Position numbers and translations under genes: made by a program. From NCBI GenBank assembly GCA_029624815.1, contig JARSSH010000041.1:1-64000 (forward strand): a stretch of 64,000 bases of DNA. Direction: 5' to 3'. Under the pieces are notes generated by a model that did no database searches, was not told the origin of the DNA, and was given only the letters and a program-made list of their open reading frames with translations. The stretch is from Candidatus Competibacter sp. Lineage in GTDB: Bacteria > Pseudomonadota > Gammaproteobacteria > Competibacterales > Competibacteraceae. Below are positions 16,502 to 26,500 of the stretch, in pieces. Within the stretch, counting starts at the first letter, position 1. Every line of letters starts with the position of its first letter.

Positions 16502-17320
16502 CTATTTGGGAAACATCAACTGTAGCTGCGCGCGGATCTGCCAGTTGGCGGCATCGTCCGGCGCGGCCACGTTGTAATAGGCCGACAACTGCGTATTCAC
16601 TGGCAACTTGCCGAAGTGAAAGATTTTGCCGACACCACCGCCCAGAGGCACGGTCCACTGCTGGCCGCTGTCGGCCTTCCAGTCGACGGTCAGGATGGGC
16701 GCGCTGGTGAGATAGAAGCCGCTTTTGAAGTTATAGTTGAGGAAGGGCTGGATTAGGCCGTTGTTGTACGAGCCGCCCTGCTTGTCGCTGGTGAGCGACC
16801 AGATATTGTTGATCAGTGCTCCGTACACCCACGGACTGCCCTTTTCGAGGTGCAGCACCACGAACGAGGGCCCCAGACCCCAGTTGTCGTTACCCAGTTC
16901 CGCATTGCTGTTGGTGGGCAACTGGGCGATGGCCCCAACACCCCAGATCCACTCACCGGGGTTGGCCGGAGATAGAAATGCAGTGAACTGCATATCGCCG
17001 ATACCGTTGGTGCGGTCGTCCCCTGGATAAAGCGACGGCATGGAGATCACGGGAATGATGGTGCGGGTGATGATATTCCAGTCGTCGTTCACCGAGACCG
17101 GGATCACCGGCTGGATGTTGAGCACGTTCTGCGTGCCCTTCTCCGGCCCGAAGTTGAGATTGGTGTTGTTCTGGAACGGCACGCTGATCAGATTGCCGAC
17201 CGGATTCTGGGCGAGTTTCGCCAGTTCCTCGGCGCTCATTTCGGCCAGCGCGGGCGCTGCCGCGAACAGCAGGGCGGCAAACCAGGCCGCGCTGGCCCAA
17301 GGTGGTACTTTCGTTTGCAT
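16502..17320 (-). CDS. Outer-membrane beta-barrel protein of the 'neuromedin U'/transporter-like type
   Basis: 272 residues; ATG at 17320 with GGAGAG upstream. The signal peptide (residues 1-26) ends at ALA-EM. Then come EELAKLAQNPVGNLISVPFQ and NNTNLNFGPEKGTQNVLNIQ, a start typical of a family often annotated as neuromedin U-like or 'transporter'. The rest is alternating polar/aromatic strands (WGVGAIAQLPT, NWGLGPSFVVLH, WVYGALINNIWS, GLIQPFLNYNF) and ends in the terminal LQLMFPK strand. Cargo unknown. A LysM-DUF1254 protein gene lies upstream on the same strand. Confidence 0.8.
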   Translation of the reverse strand: MQTKVPPWASAAWFAALLFAAAPALAEMSAEELAKLAQNPVGNLISVPFQNNTNLNFGPEKGTQNVLNIQPVIPVSVNDDWNIITRTIIPVISMPSLYPGDDRTNGIGDMQFTAFLSPANPGEWIWGVGAIAQLPTNSNAELGNDNWGLGPSFVVLHLEKGSPWVYGALINNIWSLTSDKQGGSYNNGLIQPFLNYNFKSGFYLTSAPILTVDWKADSGQQWTVPLGGGVGKIFHFGKLPVNTQLSAYYNVAAPDDAANWQIRAQLQLMFPK

Positions 17321-17388
17321 CACTCTCTCTCCGAAAAAAGGGCCTCGCCGCTGCGAGGCCCTGGTTCTCATGGCCGTTGTTTCGTGAA

Positions 17389-17503
17389 ATATAGCGCTCC
17401 TATCTGACTTGTGGAATCACCGTTTCAAACCACCCCGGCGCAGCGCACCACCCCTCCTTGTCCAAGGAGGGGAAATTTCACAACCAATCTGGGAACGCTA
17501 TAT
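17389..17503. repeat. MITE-like element with imperfect terminal inverted repeats
   Basis: The left end (ATATAGCGCTCC..., 17389 on) and right end (...AACGCTATAT, to 17503) are inverted copies over about 28 bases with roughly 20 matches. In the middle is a perfect hairpin, CCCCTCCTTG and CAAGGAGGGG (17451-17472) with a 2-base loop. The element is about 115 bp with no coding capacity. The right-end sequence matches the repeat at 26625 at about 22 of 24 positions, so this is a repeat family in this genome. It separates two minus-strand genes and its hairpin may also slow transcription. Confidence 0.6.
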
Positions 17504-17513
17504 CTTTCTCGCC

Positions 17514-19364
17514 TCACTTGACGAGTTCGATCTCGCTCGGCCGCCAGCTCTTGTCGAAGAACGACTCGAGCGGGCTGTAGAGGCGCAGGATCGTGAACCA
17601 GCCCTTGTTGGGCATGGTTTGAATCCAGTTGCCACGCTTCACGCCTTCGGGCTGTTTTGGGCCGAAATACACCGTCGTGGAGCCGTCGGCGTTCGTTTCG
17701 GCGGCCGGCGAGGGATAGCTCTGACTGCCGGCCCGCGGGTAGCGCTGTGGCGTATCCAGCATCGAGCGCGACTGGTTATCGTAAACGGTAAACGACCAGA
17801 ATGCCTTGGCGGGAATGCCCTTAGGCAGTGTCACTTTGTAGGTCTTGCCACCGTCGAATGGATTGTTCTCCGAATCCAGGAAACCCATCAGATACTGCGA
17901 GCCCACGCCGGGAAGCCGCATGATCATCCCCGGCGAGTCAAGCGTGTAGCCGAAGTAGAACGCCGTCCTCGAATCGAGGGTCCGCGCGCCGGTCGGTGGA
18001 TTCGCTTTAAAGAAACCTTCCTTGGTAATCATCGGCGGCGGTGTCTCGAAGTTATAGCCGCCTTCCCACAGCATGTTTCCCCAATTGGAATCGGAATAGT
18101 AATTCCAATCGGGATGGGCCGTTGCGTAGCGCCAGTTCAGCACGCGACCGGTTGCGTTGCCCATCGCGGCGGCGTTGGAGAGGATTTCCTTCATCCTGGC
18201 ATCCGGCTTGAAGGGTTTGCCCTTCACGATGCCAATGGCGGCTAGCTGGCCCGCGAGTTCCACGTCGTAGCTGTCGGCGGGTTCCTGTTGGACGTTCTCG
18301 TTGATCATCTCGAAGAAGGTGTAGTCGCTCGGAGGGACCGTGTTGAAGGCCTTGCCGCTCGCCTCGACAAACTTGGTCGGGGGAACCGGCGGATTCTGTT
18401 CGAGCCGCACCCCACCTTCGAGAGCCGTGGCGATGCTCGTCCCATAGCCTCCCGGGGTGTAGGGATAGATCTTCATGTACTTCCTGACCATTTCAACGGC
18501 CGGCTTCGGGTCATTGTCCACCAGATAGGCGCGAGATGCGTAGAGGATCCGGTTTGTCTTCGAATGCGCGACATGAAAGCCGCTATCAGGCAGCGGGCCG
18601 TTATAGCCGGGAGGGACAATCAGGTATTTGCCCCCTTCACCGCGATCGGGTCCGGGGAATCCGATATCGATGATCCATGAGAACCACATGTCGTTGATGG
18701 TGCCCACGCCCTTTGGCGGTTGCTCGATCACCATCGGTCCCTTGGACAGATCCACGACGGCCAGGTAATAGACGGTGTCGGCGTTGGCGGTCAGGAAGAT
18801 CGACTGTGAATCCATCAACTCGGGAAAGATAACCACCGTGTTGTCTTTCGCGCCGATATCGATGAAACCTTTGCGGATCGCATACGCGGAGGCGCCCCGG
18901 AAGCTGTTGTTGTATACATTCAAGGCGCGGGTGAATGCTAGGGTGTCGTAAACCTTTTCGGCGGTTTCCGGGGTCGGTGCGCCGTCCTTGTAGGTGAGCT
19001 TACCGAGGCTGGTTTCGACGACGTCCGGGGTGAAGATCGAGGGAGGGATGCCCGCAGTGCCGGCGGCGGCAATCGCCAGCTTATCGCCGACCTTGATGGT
19101 GTCCGATGGCAGCTTGTTCCGTGCCTTCAGCGCGTCCACGGGGATCTCGAAGCGCTCGCCGATCGCGATCAGGTCATCGCCTTCGACCACCACGTAGGTA
19201 GCGGTGACGGTATCGTACTCGCCCCGCGCATGATGGCGCGGTCCCTGGTCGGCGGCTTGGGCGCCGCCGATCACCAGACAGGCGGCCAACGCCAAGACCG
19301 AGAAAACGCTTTTAAGCCCTGCGCTAAAGGGCGCTCTCATCAATAAGGTTTCTTTGAGTTGCAT
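17514..19364 (-). CDS. Exported LysM-DUF1254/DUF1214 protein
   Basis: 616 residues from ATG 19364 (GAGG upstream). Signal peptide to about residue 38 (...GGAQA-AD). A LysM-like module follows at about 50-100 (TYVVVEGDDLIAIGERFEIP, then ALKARNKLPSDTIKVGDKLA), which would bind peptidoglycan. DUF1254 comes next (ALNVYNNSFRGAS; VVIFPELMDSQSIFLTANAD; TVYYLAVVDLSKGPMVIEQP). The C-terminal DUF1214 has MITKEGFFKANPPTGARTLD, FYFGYTLDSPG, KAFWSFTVYDNQSRSML and GNWIQTMPNKGWFTILRLYS. DUF1254 proteins are common, secreted and of unsettled function. LysM on this family is unusual enough to note. Lies upstream of the barrel-protein gene on the same strand. Confidence 0.88.
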   Translation of the reverse strand: MQLKETLLMRAPFSAGLKSVFSVLALAACLVIGGAQAADQGPRHHARGEYDTVTATYVVVEGDDLIAIGERFEIPVDALKARNKLPSDTIKVGDKLAIAAAGTAGIPPSIFTPDVVETSLGKLTYKDGAPTPETAEKVYDTLAFTRALNVYNNSFRGASAYAIRKGFIDIGAKDNTVVIFPELMDSQSIFLTANADTVYYLAVVDLSKGPMVIEQPPKGVGTINDMWFSWIIDIGFPGPDRGEGGKYLIVPPGYNGPLPDSGFHVAHSKTNRILYASRAYLVDNDPKPAVEMVRKYMKIYPYTPGGYGTSIATALEGGVRLEQNPPVPPTKFVEASGKAFNTVPPSDYTFFEMINENVQQEPADSYDVELAGQLAAIGIVKGKPFKPDARMKEILSNAAAMGNATGRVLNWRYATAHPDWNYYSDSNWGNMLWEGGYNFETPPPMITKEGFFKANPPTGARTLDSRTAFYFGYTLDSPGMIMRLPGVGSQYLMGFLDSENNPFDGGKTYKVTLPKGIPAKAFWSFTVYDNQSRSMLDTPQRYPRAGSQSYPSPAAETNADGSTTVYFGPKQPEGVKRGNWIQTMPNKGWFTILRLYSPLESFFDKSWRPSEIELVK

Positions 19365-19436
19365 TCGCGATCTTCCCTCATTAGAAGACGAAGGCCCCAC
19401 AAGGGGGTGTTGGGTAACCCTTATAGGTTCAAATGA

Positions 19437-19631
19437 CTACTTCATCGTGACCTTGATGCCGCTGGCCAGGAACAGATCCGACGTTTCGTTGACCTGCCGC
19501 TTCATCGTGACCTTGATGCCGCTGGCCGATCCCACGTTCAACCGCAAGCCTTGGGTATGCGACTCCAGGCGCACGATCACCCTGTTTTCGTTCTTGAGCC
19601 GCAACCCGCCGACGCCTCCTCCCAGGGTCAT
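19437..19631 (-). pseudogene. Broken small gene with a 60-bp tandem duplication at its end
   Basis: The frame encodes GGGVGGLRLKNENRVIVRLE, then HTQGLRLNVG, and then ASGIKVTMK twice, 20 codons apart, before a stop. Reading upstream of the ATG at 19631 the same frame is open and protein-like only to a stop about 35 bases further (SPGACAKLEAS), so the first part of the gene is missing. The strand-like content resembles the last domain of an exported beta protein, but no family is recognised. With no ribosome site at 19631, I treat it as a C-terminal fragment. Confidence 0.45.
19440..19527. repeat. Direct repeat, 28 bp, offset 60 bp
   Basis: Positions 19440-19467 and 19500-19527 are identical over 28 bases. 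The offset is exactly 60 bp, a multiple of three, and it duplicates the codons for ASGIKVTMK on the minus strand. The sequence between the copies is not repeated. Confidence 0.9.
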
Positions 19632-19712
19632 GCTCGCTTCCAGCTTGGCGCAGGCGCCCGGGGATCAGGAATCCCCGCTTTTTAGGGCGAGAGGATGGCG
19701 GCGCCGCCGGAT

Positions 19713-20663
19713 CTACCCGCGCCGAGCGGTTTTGCGGAAAGAATCGTACCGGCGGCGCTGGGTTTGTTGCGCGAAGTGCATCGGCATGATGCTCTCGACC
19801 GAACGGGGCGCGATGCCGAGCGCCTCCAGCCCGTTGCAGGCGCAGACGCTGTCCACCTGCAGGGAGAGAAAATTATCGGTGGTGAAGATCTTGACCGGCA
19901 GCATACCCAGAATCTTGCCCTGCAGCCGGGCCAGCGAATCCGGCAGGCCGACCACCCGCCGCTTCAAATCCAGCATCCGGGCGATATCCTCGACCAGTTC
20001 CTTAAAGGTGTAAACGCGCGGCCCGCACAGTTCGTAGCTCTGGCCGATGGTCGCGTCATTTTCGAGCGCTGCCTCGAACGCCTGCGCCACGTCGCCGACA
20101 TAGACCGGGGCGAAGCGGGAATTCGGGCAGGCCAGCGGCAGCACGCGGGCAAGCTTGAGCATGTTGGCGAACTGGTTGTAGAAATTGTCGTCCGGCCCGA
20201 AGATGATCGAGGGTCTGAATACGGTAACGGCCAGATCCTTGGCTTGCATGACTTGTTGTTCGCCCTCGCCCTTGCTGAACAGATACTGGCTCGGTCCCTT
20301 GGCGGAGTCGGCGTGCAGGGCGCTCATGTGCAGCAGGCGCTTGACCCCGGCCGCGTGGCAGGCCTCCGCCACTGTTCCGGGCAGTTCGACGTGAACGGCG
20401 CGGAAGCTTTGGCGCGAAAATTCGTGCAAAACGCCGACCAGGTTGATGACGGCGTCGCACCCGGTGAAGTGTTGCTGGAGCACCGTGGGATCATGCACGT
20501 CCGCTCCAAGCAATTCCACGCCGGGCAAGACCTCGATTTCCCGATGCCGGTGCGGATAGCGCGTCAGAACCTTGACCGGATATCCTCGATTGGCCAGCCG
20601 CGCGACCAGATGCCGGCCGACGAAACCCGTGCCACCCAACACGCAGATTTTTTGAACTTTCAT
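19713..20663 (-). CDS. NDUFA9-like NAD(P)-dependent reductase/epimerase
   Basis: 316 residues. It starts with the Rossmann motif CVLGGTGFVGRHLVARLANRG (TGxxGxxG) and belongs to the atypical short-chain dehydrogenases close to complex I subunit NDUFA9 and plant/bacterial NAD(P)H-binding epimerases. Supporting text: GCDAVINLVGVLHE, LLHMSALHAD, YLFSKGEGEQQV (YxxxK position), FRPSIIFGPDDNFYNQFA and YVGDVAQAF. The substrate is unknown; bacterial members have been proposed to act on quinones or isoprenoids. ATG at 20663, divergent from the TauE/SafE gene. Confidence 0.85.
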   Translation of the reverse strand: MKVQKICVLGGTGFVGRHLVARLANRGYPVKVLTRYPHRHREIEVLPGVELLGADVHDPTVLQQHFTGCDAVINLVGVLHEFSRQSFRAVHVELPGTVAEACHAAGVKRLLHMSALHADSAKGPSQYLFSKGEGEQQVMQAKDLAVTVFRPSIIFGPDDNFYNQFANMLKLARVLPLACPNSRFAPVYVGDVAQAFEAALENDATIGQSYELCGPRVYTFKELVEDIARMLDLKRRVVGLPDSLARLQGKILGMLPVKIFTTDNFLSLQVDSVCACNGLEALGIAPRSVESIMPMHFAQQTQRRRYDSFRKTARRG

Positions 20664-20872
20664 GCCTGTGCCTGCTCCTCGCTGTTCTTATGCCGCCCGC
20701 GGCGGACGGACGCCGCGGAATGATCGTTGTCGGGGCGGGGACACGCCCAATGATTCGCCCTTACAATAGCGCCGCGCGTCAAGCCGGTTCGGCGGCCGAT
20801 TCGAGGCAAAATTTACCATAGATCGACGGCGCGCTCCTCTTCAGCAATGTTGCATCACAAGGATACCCGGTC

Positions 20873-21673
20873 TTGGAAGCAATCTTGTTAACCCTGTTGT
20901 TTTATCTGGCCCTGGGCCTGTTCGCCGGCGTCATGGCCGGCCTGCTCGGCGTGGGCGGTGGATTGATCATCGTGCCGGCCCTGGCCTGGATTTTCCATCA
21001 TCAGCAGGTCGGCGACGCCATCATCATGCATCTGGCCATCGGCACCTCGCTGGCGACCATCGTCGTCACCTCGATTTCATCGGTGCGCGCCCACCACCGA
21101 CGGGGCGCGGTGCTGTGGCCGGTTTTCTGGCGGCTGACGCCGGGCATTGTCGTGGGAGCCTGGCTGGGAGCGGCCATCGCCGACGCCTTGCCCAGCGCGG
21201 TGTTAAGCAAGGTATTCGCCGTGTTCGTGTTGGCGGTGGCGGCGCAGATGGGTTTCGGCGCCAAGCCGGCGCCGCATCGCGACCTGCCCGGCGCGGCCGG
21301 CATGTTGACCGCCGGCGGCGTGATCGGCGCGGTTTCGGCCATCGTCGGCATCGGCGGCGGTTCGCTGACCGTGCCGTTCCTGACCTGGTGCAATACGGCG
21401 ATTCGCCAGGCGGTGGCGACTTCTTCCGCCTGCGGTCTGCCCATCGCCCTGGCCGGCGCCCTGGGTTTCATCGTCACCGGGCTGAACGCCGCCGGCCGGC
21501 CTGATTGGAGCCTGGGCTACATCTACGGCCCGGCGCTGGTTGGGATCGCGCTGACCAGCATGTTGTCGGCCCCGCTGGGCGCGAAATTGGCCCATACCCT
21601 GCCCACCGATGTGCTGAAGAAGGTATTTGCCGTGTTTCTGACACTGGTGGGCGTCAAGATGCTGCTGGGTTGA
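20873..21673 (+). CDS. TauE/SafE-family anion exporter
   Basis: 266 residues from a TTG at 20873 with AAGGA nine bases upstream. Eight hydrophobic segments in two inverted halves are visible. Each half carries the family glycine motif: AGLLGVGGGLIIVPAL near residue 23 and VGIGGGSLTVPFLTW near 163. Members export sulfite, sulfoacetate or similar anions across the inner membrane; the substrate here cannot be told. The next genes (DUF554, RND adaptor, RND pump) follow with gaps of 43, 49 and 7 bases, so this is probably the first gene of a four-gene operon. Confidence 0.88.
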   Translation: MEAILLTLLFYLALGLFAGVMAGLLGVGGGLIIVPALAWIFHHQQVGDAIIMHLAIGTSLATIVVTSISSVRAHHRRGAVLWPVFWRLTPGIVVGAWLGAAIADALPSAVLSKVFAVFVLAVAAQMGFGAKPAPHRDLPGAAGMLTAGGVIGAVSAIVGIGGGSLTVPFLTWCNTAIRQAVATSSACGLPIALAGALGFIVTGLNAAGRPDWSLGYIYGPALVGIALTSMLSAPLGAKLAHTLPTDVLKKVFAVFLTLVGVKMLLG

Positions 21674-21716
21674 GCGCGATGGTCGAAAAGTCGCTAACGG
21701 ACCGGGAGAAAAGAGG

Positions 21717-22394
21717 GTGATTGGCACTCTGGCGAACACCGGCGCGGTGGTGGTGGGCAGCGCTATCGGTCTGGCGGCCGGAACGCGGCTGCCGGAGCGC
21801 GTCAAGATCGTGCTGATGCAGGCGCTGGGGCTGGCCACGGTTACCATCGGCTTGCGCATGGCGCTGGAGGCTGGGCATACCCTGCTGGCGATCGGCTGCC
21901 TGCTGCTGGGCGGCGTCACCGGCGAATTGCTGCGCATCGAGCAACGGCTGGACAATCTGGCCGAAACCCTGGGCCGAACCTTGCGTTCCAACTCCAGCCG
22001 TTTCGTCGAAGGCTTCGTCACCGCCACCCTGCTGTATTTGACCGGCGCCATGACCATCGTCGGTTCGATTCAGGACGGCACCCTCGGCGATCCCAGCGTG
22101 CTGCTGGTCAAGTCCTTGCTGGATGGCGTCGCCTCGGTCGCCCTGGCTTCGTCGCTGGGGGTCGGGGTGATGTGTTCCGCCTTGCCGGTGCTGCTGGTGC
22201 AGGGCGGCATGACTCTGCTGGCGGCGCAATTGGCCTTCCTGTCGCAACCGGCGGTGCTGGACGCCGTCAACGCCACCGGCGGGCTGCTGATTCTCGGTAT
22301 TGGGATCAATCTGTTGGAAATCGGCCGGATTCGCGTGGGCAACCTGCTGCCGGCGTTGCTGTATGCCATCGTTGGCGCACTGTTGTTTCCCTAG
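21717..22394 (+). CDS. DUF554 membrane protein
   Basis: 225 residues from a GTG at 21717 preceded by GGGAGAAAAGAGG. It begins MIGTLANTGAVVVGSAIGLA, the standard DUF554 start, and continues with RVKIVLMQALGLATVTIGLR, the central YLTGAMTIVGSIQDGTLGDP and SLLDGVASVALASSLGVGV, and ends GGLLILGIGINLLEIGRIRV followed by NLLPAL. About six or seven membrane helices. The family has no settled function. Its place between a TauE/SafE exporter and an RND pump suggests a transport or membrane-stress role (inference). Confidence 0.88.
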   Translation: MIGTLANTGAVVVGSAIGLAAGTRLPERVKIVLMQALGLATVTIGLRMALEAGHTLLAIGCLLLGGVTGELLRIEQRLDNLAETLGRTLRSNSSRFVEGFVTATLLYLTGAMTIVGSIQDGTLGDPSVLLVKSLLDGVASVALASSLGVGVMCSALPVLLVQGGMTLLAAQLAFLSQPAVLDAVNATGGLLILGIGINLLEIGRIRVGNLLPALLYAIVGALLFP

Positions 22395-22443
22395 ATTTCG
22401 CGCTGCGTCAACTCCCACAAGCATCCGAGGCGAAGGAATCGTC

Positions 22444-23514
22444 ATGCGCATTAGGCTAAAACAGGCGGTGTTAGGCGCCGTCTTCGTCATTTTTTCGACG
22501 AACCCTCTCGCGGTCTTGGCCCAAGCGAAGCCCATGCCGCCGTTGCCGGTCAAGGCCGCGCCGGCGACCCGCGCGACGCTGAATGTCGAAGTCGCGGCGA
22601 TCGGCACCTTGCGGGCCGAAGAAACCGTGACGGTTCGCCCGGAGATCGCCGGTCGGGTGGCGACCATCCATTTCCGGGAAGGGCAGAAAGTACGCCAAGG
22701 CGACCCGCTGGTGACGCTGGATCAGGAGGAGTACCAGGCGCAACTGGCCAGCAGCGCCGCGCAACTGGCCTTGGAGCAAAGCAGTTACCGACGTTTGCAG
22801 GACATGGATCGCCAGCAGCTCGCCAGCCAGCAGAATCTTGATGAAGCCAAGGCCAAACTGGATACGGCGCGCGCTCAGCAGGAACTCAATCGAGTGCGCT
22901 TGAGCAAGACCGCGATTCGAGCACCGTTCGATGGCCTGATCGGTCTGCGCAAGATCAGCCCCGGCGCCTACGTCAAGCCGGGCGACGATATCGTTGCGCT
23001 GGAAAGCCTCGGCGCGATGAAGCTGGATTTCCGGGTGCCCGAAACCTATCTGGCGCGGCTGGCGGTGGGTCAGCGGCTGGCGGCGCGGGTGGATGCCTAT
23101 CCCGAGCAAATTTTCGAAGGCGCCGTTTACGCCATCGAACCGGCCCTGGACGAGGAAACCCGCACCGTGCTGCTGCGGGCGCGGTTGCCCAACCCGGACA
23201 ATAAGCTGCGGCCGGGCCTGTTCGCCCGGATCGGGTTGATTCTGGAGCGGCGGGAGAACGCCCTGGTCGTGCCGGAGCAGGCCATCGTGCCGGTGGGACA
23301 GACCACTTTCGTCTACCGGGTGACGGATGGCAAGGCGGTCATGACGCCGGTCAAGCTGGGACTGCGGCGGCCCGGCCTGGTGGAAATTCTGGAAGGTCTG
23401 GAACCCGGCGATCTGGTGGTGACCGACGGACAGTTGAAGATCCGCGACGGCGCCCCGGTGACGGTGTTGCCGCCAGCGGAGACTCAGCCGCCGCCGGGCG
23501 CGAACCAGGGGTAA
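22444..23514 (+). CDS. RND efflux periplasmic adaptor subunit
   Basis: 356 residues; ATG at 22444 with AAGGA. The signal peptide ends near LAQA. The membrane-fusion layout is complete: a first half-lipoyl segment (VRPEIAGRVATIHFREGQKV), an alpha-hairpin (QLASSAAQLALEQSSYRRLQ to DTARAQQELNRVRLSKT), a second half-lipoyl segment (IRAPFDGLIGLRKISPGAYV), beta-barrel and membrane-proximal domains (PETYLARLAVGQ; EPALDEETRTVLLRARLPNP; VPEQAIVPVGQTTFVYRV). It ends Pro-rich. It would link the RND pump encoded 7 bases downstream to an outer-membrane channel, which is not encoded here. Confidence 0.92.
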   Translation: MRIRLKQAVLGAVFVIFSTNPLAVLAQAKPMPPLPVKAAPATRATLNVEVAAIGTLRAEETVTVRPEIAGRVATIHFREGQKVRQGDPLVTLDQEEYQAQLASSAAQLALEQSSYRRLQDMDRQQLASQQNLDEAKAKLDTARAQQELNRVRLSKTAIRAPFDGLIGLRKISPGAYVKPGDDIVALESLGAMKLDFRVPETYLARLAVGQRLAARVDAYPEQIFEGAVYAIEPALDEETRTVLLRARLPNPDNKLRPGLFARIGLILERRENALVVPEQAIVPVGQTTFVYRVTDGKAVMTPVKLGLRRPGLVEILEGLEPGDLVVTDGQLKIRDGAPVTVLPPAETQPPPGANQG

Positions 23515-23521
23515 ATCGTCC

Positions 23522-26500
23522 ATGTTCCTTCCCGAACTCTGCATCAAGCGCCCGGTGCTGGCGACGGTGATGAGTCTGGCCATCGTCTTGATCGGCGTCA
23601 TCTCCTTTCTGCGGTTGCCGGTGCGCGAATATCCCAACATCGACGCACCCATCGTGTCGGTGCGCACCGTCTATCCCGGCGCCAGCGCCGAGATCATGGA
23701 AAGCCAGGTGACTCAGCCGCTGGAGGATTCGCTGGCCGGCATCGAGGGCGTCCGCGCCATCAAGTCGGTCAGTCGCGAGGAAGTCAGTCAGATCACGGTC
23801 GAGTTTCTACTGGAGCGGGATGTGGACGCCGCCGCCAACGACGTGCGCGACCGGGTGGCCAGGGCGCGCGGCCAGTTGCCGGACGAAACCAAGGATCCGG
23901 TGGTGGCCAAGATCGAGGCGGACGCTCAGGCCGTCATGTGGCTGGCCTTTTCCAGCGACCGGCACGGCGCTTTGGAAATCACCGATTACGCCGACCGCGT
24001 CGTTGTGGATCGCTTGCAGGCGCTGCCGGGCGTGGCCAGCGTCATCGTCGCCGGCGAGCGGCGCTACGCCATGCGGCTGTGGCTGGACCGCGACCGGATG
24101 GCGGCATACGGCCTGACGCCGCAAGACGTGGAAGACGCCCTCAAAAAGCAAAACGTCGAACTCCCGTCCGGCCGCATCGAATCGCGCCAACGCGAGTTCA
24201 CGGTGCTGACCGAATCGGATCTGCGCACCCCGGCCCAGTTCAACGACCTGATCCTCAAGGAAACCAAGGGCTACCCGATCCGCTTGCGCGACATCGGTGA
24301 TGCCGAAATCGGCGCCGCCGACGAGCGCAACGCCGTCCGGGTCAACGGCAATCCATCGGTGGGTTTGGGCGTGGTCAAGCAATCCACCGCCAATACCTTG
24401 AGCGTGGCTCGATCGATCAAGGCGTTGTTGCCGCGCATCGAGGCCGACATGCCGGAGGGCATGAAAATCCTCGTCGGCTTCGATGGCTCGATCTTCATCG
24501 AAAAATCCATCGAGGCCGTTTACAAGACCATGCTGGAAGCCCTGACGCTGGTGGTGGCGGTGATCTTTCTCTTTCTGCGCAACTGGCGGGCGACGGTCAT
24601 TCCGTTCGTGACCATTCCGGTGTCGCTGATCGGTTCCTTCGTGTTTCTCCATGCCATGGGATTCACCATCAACACGCTGACCCTGCTGGGACTGGTGCTG
24701 GCCATCGGCCTGGTGGTGGACGACGCCATCGTGGTGTTGGAAAACATCCATCGCCATATCGAAGACGGGATGCCGCCGTTTCGGGCGGCGCTGCAAGGCT
24801 CCCGGGAAATCGCCTTCGCGGTGGTGGCGATGACCTTGACGCTGGCCGCGGTCTTCACGCCCCTGGCGTTCATGGCCGGCAACACTGGCCGGCTGTTCAC
24901 CGAATTCGCGTTCACCGTGGCGGCGGCGGTGATCGTCTCCGGCTTCACCGCCCTGACGCTGACGCCGATGATGTGCTCGACGCTGCTGCGTCACGAGCGG
25001 AAGCACAATTGGCTGTTCAACGCGAGCGAACGCTTTTTTCTGGCGATGAACGACGGCTATCGCCGCGCGCTGGTTTGGGCGCTCAAGCTGCGCTGGCTGA
25101 TCGTACTGGTATTTTTCGCCACCGGAGCCGGGGCCGGCTGGTTGTTCCTGCATCTCAAATCGGAACTGTCGCCGCTGGAGGATCGCGGGACCATCATCGG
25201 CGTGATCGTCGCGCCGGAAGGGGCGACCCTGGCCTACACCGACGGTTACGCCCGGCAACTGGAGCAGTTTTATAAGGCCGTTCCCGAAGTGACTTCGTAC
25301 TTCGTTTTTGTTGCGCCGGGGTTGGAAAAGCCCAATCCGGTCAACAGCGCGCTGTCTTTCGTGCGGTTGAAACCGTGGGAGCAGCGCCAGCGCAAACAGC
25401 AAGACATCGCCAAGGAACTGGCGCCGAAAATGTTCGGCGGGCTGCCGGGGGTGCTGGCGTTTCCGATCAATCCACCGTCCCTGGGTCAGAGCTTCCGCAA
25501 TCCGGCGGTGCAGTTCGTGATCCAGGCCACCAGTTACGCCGAATTGCAGACGCTGGTGGATCGGATGCTGGCCAAGGGCCGGCAATATCCCGGCATGGTC
25601 AATCTGGACACCGACCTGCGTCTGAACAAGCCGCAACTGTCGGTTGTCCTCAAGCGCGACAAGATCGCCGCCGTGGGCGTGGATGTCGAGGAAATCGGCC
25701 GGACCTTGGAAACCTTGCTGGGCGGGCGGCAGGTGACCCGCTTCAAACGGGAAGGTCAGCAGTACGACGTGATGGTGCAACTCAAGGACCAGGATCGCGA
25801 GCAACCCACCGACTTGACCGCGATCTTCGTGCGCGGCAAGGATGGACGTTTGGTGCAACTCTCGAACCTGGTCGACGTGCGGGAAACCGTCGCGCCCAAG
25901 GAATTGAACCACTTCAACCGGCAGCGTTCGGCCGTGCTGTCCGCCAACATCGCGCCCGGTTACACCCTGGGCGAGGCTTTGGACTTCATGGATCGCACGG
26001 CCCAAGAGGTATTGGGGGAGGACGCGCGGACCGAACTGGACGGCCAGTCGCGCGAGTTCCGCGAGTCCGGCGCGACGCTGTATGCGACCTTCGTGCTGGC
26101 GTTGCTCTTCATTTATCTGGTGCTGGCGGCGCAGTTCGAGAGCTTCGTTTCGCCGTTCGTGATCATGTTGACCGTGCCGCTGGCGGTGACCGGGGCGTTG
26201 CTGGCGCTGTTCCTGACCGGCGGCACCCTGAACGTCTACAGCCAGATCGGTTTGGTGATGCTGGTTGGCCTCGTCACCAAGAACGGCATCCTGATCGTCG
26301 AGTTCGCCAACCGGTTGCGATCGACCGGGCTGGATCGGCGCGAGGCGGTGCTGGAAGCGGCGACCCTGCGGCTGCGGCCGATCCTGATGACCACGCTGGC
26401 CACCGTTCTCGGTGCGATTCCATTGGCGCTGGCGGTGGGAGCGGGAGCGGAAAGCCGCCAGCAGATCGGCTGGGTGATCGTCGGCGGGCTGCTGCTGGGC

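Larger units (their letters stand above)
19365..19712. other. 348-bp gap before the DUF1254 gene: gene fragment and hairpin only
   Basis: Apart from the broken gene and its direct repeat, this stretch holds a hairpin with arms GGGGAT and ATCCCC (about 19660-19676) followed on the plus strand by GCTTTTT. It looks like a terminator for plus-strand transcription, but no plus-strand gene ends here. No convincing promoter for the DUF1254 gene was found. Confidence 0.4.
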
